The notes under the pieces are model-generated. The model was not told where the DNA came from and did no database searches. It saw nothing but the letters and a program-made list of their open reading frames with translations. This document shows, piece after piece, positions 59,195-64,000 of a stretch of DNA of 64,000 bases. The DNA comes from Clostridium fungisolvens (GTDB lineage Bacteria; Bacillota; Clostridia; Clostridiales; Clostridiaceae), in assembly GCF_014193895.1 (NCBI RefSeq), contig NZ_BLZR01000001.1, forward strand, positions 3,410,001 to 3,474,000, read 5' to 3'. Each line of letters opens with the position of its first letter. Within the stretch, counting starts at the first letter, position 1. Made by a program: the position numbers and the translations under genes.

Positions 59195-59833
59195 TTATTC
59201 TTTATCCACTTCATCAAATTTAACTGTATAGGTATAAACTGGTGAATCATTATCTACATGAATATTTTTACCAGCAGACTTCTCATTTTTTACTGAATTG
59301 AACTTATCTTTTAAGTTTTCAGCCAAATCTGTTGCTTTATCTTTTAGATCAGTAGCCATATCTTTTACATCAGAAACAGTCTCTTTGACCACCTTATTCA
59401 CAACTTCAACAGACCCATCTTCTTTAGTTATCTCTATTGTAATCTTAGTAGCAATAGCTGTAATTATACCTATAGCTAATAATTGAGGTAATACTAAGGC
59501 AATAACACCCGCAGCAATTCCAGCATTAACCGGTACATCAATTAATACTTTCTCATCTTTTTTTATTTTAATTCTAGATACATTTCCCTTTTTAATTAAT
59601 TCAGATAACCAAGCTTTAAATTCTTCTATTGTTTCGTACTTTTGTGAGCCTTCTTCTTTTTCTGATTTCCACTCACTTTCACTATTCTTATCATGACTCT
59701 TTACTTCCTCAATATAAATTAAAGCATCAAGAACTTCCCCATTATTTACTTCTAAAGCATGTTTTGCTTCAGCATAACTAACACCTGTTCTTTGTCTTAC
59801 TTGATCAACTTTCTCTAAAGTAACTTCACTCAT
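59195..59833 (-). CDS. DUF4342-domain protein with UBA-like N-terminus
   Basis: The start is the ATG at 59833, 8 nt after AAGGAG, giving 212 residues. The N-terminal 45 residues (EKVDQVRQRTGVSYAEAKHALEVNNGEVLDALIYIEE) resemble a UBA-like three-helix module as in EF-Ts. A short charged linker follows, then the DUF4342 domain (LSELIKKGNVSRIKIKKDEKVLIDVPVNAGIAAGVIALVLP), whose C-terminal hydrophobic stretch (GIAAGVIALVLPQLLAIGIITAIA) could be one membrane helix. A long coiled-coil-like tail with Lys/Asp repeats (KDMATDLKDKATDLAENLKDK) completes it. The function is unknown. It starts 6 bp after recO, so it belongs to that operon. Confidence 0.82.
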   Translation of the reverse strand: MSEVTLEKVDQVRQRTGVSYAEAKHALEVNNGEVLDALIYIEEVKSHDKNSESEWKSEKEEGSQKYETIEEFKAWLSELIKKGNVSRIKIKKDEKVLIDVPVNAGIAAGVIALVLPQLLAIGIITAIATKITIEITKEDGSVEVVNKVVKETVSDVKDMATDLKDKATDLAENLKDKFNSVKNEKSAGKNIHVDNDSPVYTYTVKFDEVDKE

Positions 59834-59838
59834 TTTTA

Positions 59839-60579
59839 TCACTCCTTAATATAATTTAGCATTTCTAAACTTTTTGGTTTTTTAGAATAATTAGAGTTAA
59901 TAATGTATGCTGTAATTTTTGCAATTTCATCTTTTACTGTCTTATTGATATTAAGTCTATATATTTTATCCATTGGTGCGGTGTTTAAATACTTTAATGC
60001 ACTGTATGCACCTTTAGACAAAGATATGCCATATTCTTTTGGACAATCTTCGCACACACCTCCATAAAAAGACATGTTTATGTATGCAGCAGAATTTATA
60101 CTTTTTTTACAGTATGCACAATTATCTAGATTTAATCCATAGCCCGTAGCATTTAATATTTTAAGTTCAAAACTCCTAATTAAAAGCTCATAGTCAAGAG
60201 CATCGGTATTTAATAAATATAGGCAGGTAACAAAATCTTTAAATAACTTCCCGTTATCCTCTTCATCTGTTACGCATATATCTATCAGTTCACAAATGTA
60301 TGTTGAATATGTAAGTTTTTCTAAATTATTTAATAATCCTTGAAAAGAGTTGGTTATTCTCCCTTCTGAGAGAGTGTACAGATTTTTCCCTTTAAAAACT
60401 ACGAATTCGCCGTAGCATAATGGGAGCGTAAGAGATAAATGTCTACTTTTACTTTTTTTTGCGCCTTTAGCGATAACTGCTATCTTACCTAACTTTTCTG
60501 TATATAACCATATCAATTTATCATTTTCTTTAAAATCTTGAGCTTTAATTACTACGCCGTTCGTTTCAAAAATAGACAG
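59839..60579 (-). CDS. recO: DNA repair protein RecO, probable CTG start
   Basis: The open frame contains RecO-typical TEKLGKIAVIAKGAKKSKSRH, then LPLCYGEFVVFKGKNLYTLS, and the zinc-like Cys set CAYCKK...CEDC. The first usual start codon (TTG at 60516) falls inside the first domain. The same frame continues upstream as SIFETNGVVIKAQDFKENDK, the expected first strand of RecO. That stretch begins with a CTG at 60577-60579, four bases after AGATGAGG, and the next codons upstream hit TGA. No ATG, GTG or TTG exists in between, so CTG initiation is proposed, giving 246 residues, a normal length. RecO loads RecA with RecR and anneals strands. It starts 17 bp after the era stop. Confidence 0.88.
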   Translation of the reverse strand: MSIFETNGVVIKAQDFKENDKLIWLYTEKLGKIAVIAKGAKKSKSRHLSLTLPLCYGEFVVFKGKNLYTLSEGRITNSFQGLLNNLEKLTYSTYICELIDICVTDEEDNGKLFKDFVTCLYLLNTDALDYELLIRSFELKILNATGYGLNLDNCAYCKKSINSAAYINMSFYGGVCEDCPKEYGISLSKGAYSALKYLNTAPMDKIYRLNINKTVKDEIAKITAYIINSNYSKKPKSLEMLNYIKE

Positions 60580-60596
60580 AAATCCTCATCTCCTAC

Positions 60597-61484
60597 TTAT
60601 TTTTTCTTATATCCAAGTTCTCTTAAAAATAAAGGGTTATCTCTCCATTCTTTTCTTACCTTAACCCAAATCTTTAAGTTTACTCTTTCTCTTAAAAACT
60701 TCTCAATTTCATATCTAGCACTTTCACCTATTCTTTTTAGCGTTTGACCATTCTTACCTATGATTATTCCTTTATGGGAATCTTTTTCACAGATTAGATC
60801 AACCTCTATATTATATAAGCCTCGTTCATTTTGTTTCATTTGTATTATATCAACCGCTATTCCATGAGGAACTTCCTCATTTAAAGTTCTAAGTGCCTTT
60901 TCTCTAACTATTTCAGAAATTACAAATCTCTCCTGCACATCAGTAATCATATCTTCCGGATAGAATTTCGGTCCTTCTGGTAAGTATTTCACAATTAGGT
61001 CTAAAAGAGTACTTGTATTTTTTCCTTTAAGAGCTGATATTGGTATTATCTCTGCGAAACTCATTGTTTCCGAATAATTTTTTAGAGTCTCTGCAACTCT
61101 TTCCTTTGTATTTTCATCCACCTTATTTACAACTAGAATAACTGGAGCTTTTATATCCTTTAAGCCCTCAATAATATATGAATCTCCTCTGCCAATTTCT
61201 ACATCTGGAGTAATTAAAAATAAAACTAAATCAACTTCATTTAAAGATTCTTTAGCTGAAGTCATCATATATTCACCTAATTTATGTTTAGGTTTATGCA
61301 TTCCAGGAGTATCAACGAATATCATTTGATAATCCTCTGCTGTTAATATAGTCTTGATGTTGTTTCTAGTTGTTTGCGGTTTGTTGGAGACTATTGATAA
61401 TTTTTCTCCCATTAGGTGATTTAAAAGCGTAGATTTCCCCACATTTGGTCTACCTACAATAGTTATATATCCTGATTTAAACAT
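60597..61484 (-). CDS. era: GTPase Era
   Basis: The 295-residue protein has all G motifs: G1 GRPNVGKST at 10-18, G3 DTPGMHKPKH, G4 VNKVDENTKE and the G5 region SALKGKNTS. The C-terminal KH domain carries IIGKNGQTLKRIGESARYEIEKFL and ends WRDNPLFLRELGYKKK, the typical Era tail. Era binds the 3' end of 16S rRNA and checks 30S assembly, and is essential in most bacteria. It lies 12 bp after cdd and 17 bp before recO, in the standard firmicute order ybeY-dgkA-cdd-era-recO. Confidence 0.97.
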   Translation of the reverse strand: MFKSGYITIVGRPNVGKSTLLNHLMGEKLSIVSNKPQTTRNNIKTILTAEDYQMIFVDTPGMHKPKHKLGEYMMTSAKESLNEVDLVLFLITPDVEIGRGDSYIIEGLKDIKAPVILVVNKVDENTKERVAETLKNYSETMSFAEIIPISALKGKNTSTLLDLIVKYLPEGPKFYPEDMITDVQERFVISEIVREKALRTLNEEVPHGIAVDIIQMKQNERGLYNIEVDLICEKDSHKGIIIGKNGQTLKRIGESARYEIEKFLRERVNLKIWVKVRKEWRDNPLFLRELGYKKK

Positions 61485-61496
61485 TTGTCCTCCTAG

Positions 61497-61892
61497 TTAT
61501 TTATTTAAGTCTTCTTTTGAAAATATACCTGGTAGTATGTCCTCTAAAGTCTTCACTATATATTCTTTCTCATTTTTGATTATTATAATAGGGATCTCTT
61601 TATCTTTTGCAAATTCAGCAATAACCTGTCTGCATATTCCACAAGGATATGTAAAAGCATTTACATCTCCAATAACTGCCACAGCCTCTATTACTTGATG
61701 TCCTTCAGAAACAGCTTTAAATATAGCAGTTCTTTCGGCACAATTAGTAGCTCCAAAAGAAGCGTTCTCAATATTGCATCCTTCAAAGATTTTTCCATCA
61801 CTCATTATAGCTGCTCCCACAGGGAAGTTTGAATAAGGTGCATAAGCCTTACTTCTCGCATTTATAGCTGCTTTTATAAGTTCTTCATACAT
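61497..61892 (-). CDS. cdd: Cytidine deaminase
   Basis: The 131-residue protein is the homotetrameric short-type cytidine deaminase. Motifs include YAPYSNFPVGAAI, CNIENASFGATNCAERTAIFKAV with the catalytic Glu (in CAER) and zinc Cys, and the second pair in PCGICRQVIAEFA (PCGxCRQ). It hydrolyses cytidine and deoxycytidine to uridine forms for pyrimidine salvage. GGGGGT precedes the ATG by 8 nt. It is the third gene of the pgpH-ybeY-dgkA-cdd-era series. Confidence 0.96.
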   Translation of the reverse strand: MYEELIKAAINARSKAYAPYSNFPVGAAIMSDGKIFEGCNIENASFGATNCAERTAIFKAVSEGHQVIEAVAVIGDVNAFTYPCGICRQVIAEFAKDKEIPIIIIKNEKEYIVKTLEDILPGIFSKEDLNK

Positions 61893-61981
61893 TTTTTATT
61901 ACCCCCAATTGTTTTTTGGTGCAAAATAAATTATAGCACTATTAATATTATTTACAAGCTAGAGGATTTCCTTACAGAAAT

Positions 61982-62680
61982 TTAATTAAATAGTTTAAAT
62001 ACAATTAAAGTTAGAAAAGTACCAAATACGGCTCCCACAATGACTTCCCATATACTATGAACTTCTGAATCCACTCTGCTCTGGGCAGTTATAAAAGCCA
62101 TTAAGTAGCTAAGCATAATACACAAAGGTTCCTCAGTTATTAAGGCTATAGCAGTAGCCAGCGAAAATGCCAGTGCACTATGCCCACTAGGCATTCCACC
62201 TTTAAGAGGAGTACCTTCTCCAAAAAAAGCTTTAGCAGCTATTGTCATCAGGCATACAATTACTAAAACTATAAAAATAGTATATGGTTCTGACTGCCTT
62301 ATCATTCCGATTGTATGATATGTCACATTGGTAAGTTTATCCCAAAATATCACATACCCAACCAAAATAGCATTTATTGCTGTAACTAATACTCCACCTG
62401 CTGCTGCATTTTTCGCAAGCTTTGCTAGTGGATGATAATAATTTGTAGTCATATCAACAACATGCTCTATGGCTGTATTCATGAGCTCTGCTGCAATAAC
62501 CATAGTTATTGTTACTGCTAAAATAAGGAATTCGAACTTCTTAATATCATATATAAAACAAGCAGTAAGAACCACAAGGGCTACTGCTATATGAATCCTC
62601 ATATTCCTTTGGGTCCTTACTGAATGTATAATACCGTTAATTGCATAATTGAAGCTATCAACCAATTTTCTTACCTTCAT
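61982..62680 (-). CDS. DgkA-type kinase fused to a PAP2 phosphatase
   Basis: The 232-residue membrane protein joins two enzymes. Residues 1-120 are a DgkA-type diacylglycerol/undecaprenol kinase: SFNYAINGIIHSVRTQRNMRIH, EFLILAVTITMVIAAELMNTAIEHVVD (the conserved Glu-Asn-T-A-I-E site) and the third helix AAAGGVLVTAINAILVGYVIF. The C-terminal half (about 150-232) is a PAP2-type phosphatase with GGMPSGHSALAFSLATAIA (PSGH motif) and SRVDSEVHSIWEVIVGAVFG (SRxxxxxHxxxD-like). The fusion suggests one protein handles both phosphorylation and dephosphorylation of undecaprenyl carriers. Its place between ybeY and cdd is the normal site of dgkA. Confidence 0.87.
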   Translation of the reverse strand: MKVRKLVDSFNYAINGIIHSVRTQRNMRIHIAVALVVLTACFIYDIKKFEFLILAVTITMVIAAELMNTAIEHVVDMTTNYYHPLAKLAKNAAAGGVLVTAINAILVGYVIFWDKLTNVTYHTIGMIRQSEPYTIFIVLVIVCLMTIAAKAFFGEGTPLKGGMPSGHSALAFSLATAIALITEEPLCIMLSYLMAFITAQSRVDSEVHSIWEVIVGAVFGTFLTLIVFKLFN

Positions 62681-62691
62681 ATTTTCCCCTA

Positions 62692-63198
62692 TTAAACCTC
62701 TCTAGTTATATTTAATTTTCCAAGTATGCTTTCTTCTCTTTCTCTCATAATCTTTTTTTCATCTTCTGCCATATGATCATATCCTAAAAGGTGCAAAATA
62801 GAATGAACTACTAAATAGCAGCATTCTCTTGTAAAGGAGTGATTAAAATCTTCACTTTGTTCCTTTGCCTTCTCCAAAGACAGAACCACATCACCTAAAA
62901 CTAGATCTCCTTCATTAAAGAAAGATGCATCAAAGTTATAATTTAAGTAAACATCCTTGTATACTTTCCCTTTAGGATAATCTAACATCGGAAAAGAAAG
63001 TACATCTGTTTCTCTATCTATATTCCTAGTTTCCTTGTTTATTTCTCTAATAGAATCATTATCTACAAAAATCACGCTTATCTCACAAGCTTTATCTACC
63101 AACTCTTCTTTAAGAGCTGTTAGTATTACTTCCTCAATTATTTTTTCAAAATCACTATCTACTGACATCTTATCTTGTCTATCATCTATGAAAATCAT
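62692..63198 (-). CDS. ybeY: Endoribonuclease YbeY (16S rRNA maturation)
   Basis: The 168-residue protein contains the zinc-binding signature HSILHLLGYDHMAEDEKKIM (HxxxHxxxxxH) near the C-terminus. Before it come ETRNIDRETDVLSFPM, a conserved YbeY segment, and LVLGDVVLSLEKAKEQSEDFNHSFTRE. YbeY is a single-stranded endoribonuclease for rRNA 3'-end maturation and ribosome quality control. GGAGTGATAAT precedes the ATG. It is 62 bp downstream of pgpH and 11 bp before the dgkA fusion, in the standard order. Confidence 0.95.
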   Translation of the reverse strand: MIFIDDRQDKMSVDSDFEKIIEEVILTALKEELVDKACEISVIFVDNDSIREINKETRNIDRETDVLSFPMLDYPKGKVYKDVYLNYNFDASFFNEGDLVLGDVVLSLEKAKEQSEDFNHSFTRECCYLVVHSILHLLGYDHMAEDEKKIMREREESILGKLNITREV

Positions 63199-63260
63199 AT
63201 TATCACTCCGTAAATCACTTTATATTAAGTCTAGTTATTTATTCTTTTTCATATATTAAA

Positions 63261-64000
63261 TTAAAGCTTATCTTTCTCTGTTGGGTATTCTATTCTCTGA
63301 TGGTATATTCCATTTAGTACTTTTAAAAAGCACTTAGAAATTTTATTAATATCTTTAAGGGTAAGATCACAGTTGTCAAGTTCCCCAGAGAACAATTTAT
63401 CTTTTACTATCTTATTTACCATCTCTTCTATCTTGCCCTTTGTAGGATCGCTTATTGATCTAACTGAAGCTTCAACACTATCAGCGAGCATTATTATTCC
63501 AGCTTCCTTGCTCTCTGGCTTTGGTCCTGGATACCTAAAATCTTCTTCTTTTATTTCATCAGAATTTTCAGCATTATTTTTCATAGTTACATAAAAATAT
63601 TTAACTAAAGTTGTTCCATGGTGTTGTTCAATTATATCCCTTATGACCTGTGGAAGATTATATTCTCGTGCTAGTTCTAACCCGTCTTTTACATGTGAGA
63701 TTATTATGAGTGTACTCAAATTTGGAGTTATTTTATCATGAGGATTTTCTTTACCAATTTGATTTTCTTTAAAAAAGTATGGCCTTCTGGTTTTTCCTAC
63801 ATCGTGATAATAAGATCCAATTCTAGCTAACACTGGATTCCCCCCAACCTCTTCTGCTGCTACTTCAGATAGATTGGCAACCATCATGCTATGATGATAC
63901 GTTCCTGGTGCCTCCATAAGCAGCTTCTTTAAGAGAGGATTGTTAGGGTTTGAAAGCTCTAAAAGCTTAACTGTAGTTACCACATCAAAGGTACTTTCGA
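63261..64000 (-). CDS. pgpH: HD-domain phosphohydrolase PgpH-like (cyclic di-AMP), 3' part
   Basis: Only the C-terminal part is in the window; the frame continues past the right edge (ESTFDVVTTVKLLELSNPNNP). The visible part is the HD domain: EAPGTYHHSMMVANLSEVAAEEVG (with His-His), RIGSYYHDVGKTRRPYFFKENQ (HD pair), IISHVKDGLELAREY, IIEQHHGTTLVKYFY and MLADSVEASVRSI. These motifs match PgpH (YqfF), a membrane 7TMR-HD phosphodiesterase that degrades cyclic di-AMP to pApA. Its place upstream of ybeY agrees with the usual order. The 7TM region would be encoded beyond the edge. No defect is visible. Confidence 0.9.
   Translation of the reverse strand, partial: ESTFDVVTTVKLLELSNPNNPLLKKLLMEAPGTYHHSMMVANLSEVAAEEVGGNPVLARIGSYYHDVGKTRRPYFFKENQIGKENPHDKITPNLSTLIIISHVKDGLELAREYNLPQVIRDIIEQHHGTTLVKYFYVTMKNNAENSDEIKEEDFRYPGPKPESKEAGIIMLADSVEASVRSISDPTKGKIEEMVNKIVKDKLFSGELDNCDLTLKDINKISKCFLKVLNGIYHQRIEYPTEKDKL

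Overview
The window is AT-rich and densely coded, and it looks like a chromosomal segment of a Clostridium-type firmicute. The evidence is strong GGAGG-type ribosome sites, frequent TTG/GTG starts, a T-box leader, a sigma-A/primase operon and an Era/YbeY/RecO cluster in the order usual for clostridia. A CotS-type spore coat gene implies a spore former. No tRNA, CRISPR array, phage or transposase gene was seen.

Layout. 1-3.5 kb: a lipoprotein sugar-binding protein (cut by the window edge), a membrane acyltransferase and an ArsR-type regulator. 3.9-5.5 kb: a small flavin-reductase-like protein and a DUF2935 protein. 5.7-10.5 kb: two adjoining helicases, UvrD-like and MrfA-like. 11-16 kb: a lipoprotein phosphoesterase, an FGGY kinase behind two AraR-type operators, and an amino acid permease. 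16.2-24.4 kb: short-chain dehydrogenase, PAS-PAS-GGDEF, metallo-beta-lactamase-fold hydrolase, a lipoprotein, a sugar acetyltransferase, GNAT and PHP proteins, and an AraC regulator. 24.6-28.3 kb: a short alanyl-tRNA synthetase under a T-box, a DMT-family transporter and a small orphan protein. 28.7-33.5 kb: VanZ-like and other small membrane proteins, two methyltransferases and an alkaline-phosphatase-superfamily hydrolase. 34-41.5 kb: an unusual TruA paralogue, an ABC-F protein behind an attenuator-like hairpin, an OYE-family flavin oxidoreductase, a divergent MerR/patatin pair and a FliB-like methylase. 41.7-42.1 kb: RNase P RNA. 42.5-46.5 kb: a DUF554 protein, a LysR regulator, small membrane proteins and an AIM24 protein.

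46.8-64 kb is core genome, read almost entirely on the minus strand. In transcription order it is pgpH (cut by the edge), ybeY, a dgkA-PAP2 fusion, cdd, era, recO, a DUF4342 gene, a ccpN-like regulator and ppdK. After a plus-strand CotS-type gene come dgt, dnaG, rpoD, a PH-domain membrane protein, trmK and a NIF3-family gene.

The most informative non-coding signals are: two families of about 100-bp imperfect palindromes scattered between genes; a duplicated promoter-leader before two membrane-protein genes; AraR-type operators; a MerR-type promoter with a 20-bp spacer; a dyad repeated upstream of the CcpN-like gene; and two genes (recO and a GNAT gene) whose homology runs upstream of any ATG/GTG/TTG codon, to a probable CTG and ATT start respectively. 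No wholly new multi-gene system can be claimed from sequence alone. The two-helicase pair and the duplicated-leader membrane cluster are the best leads.
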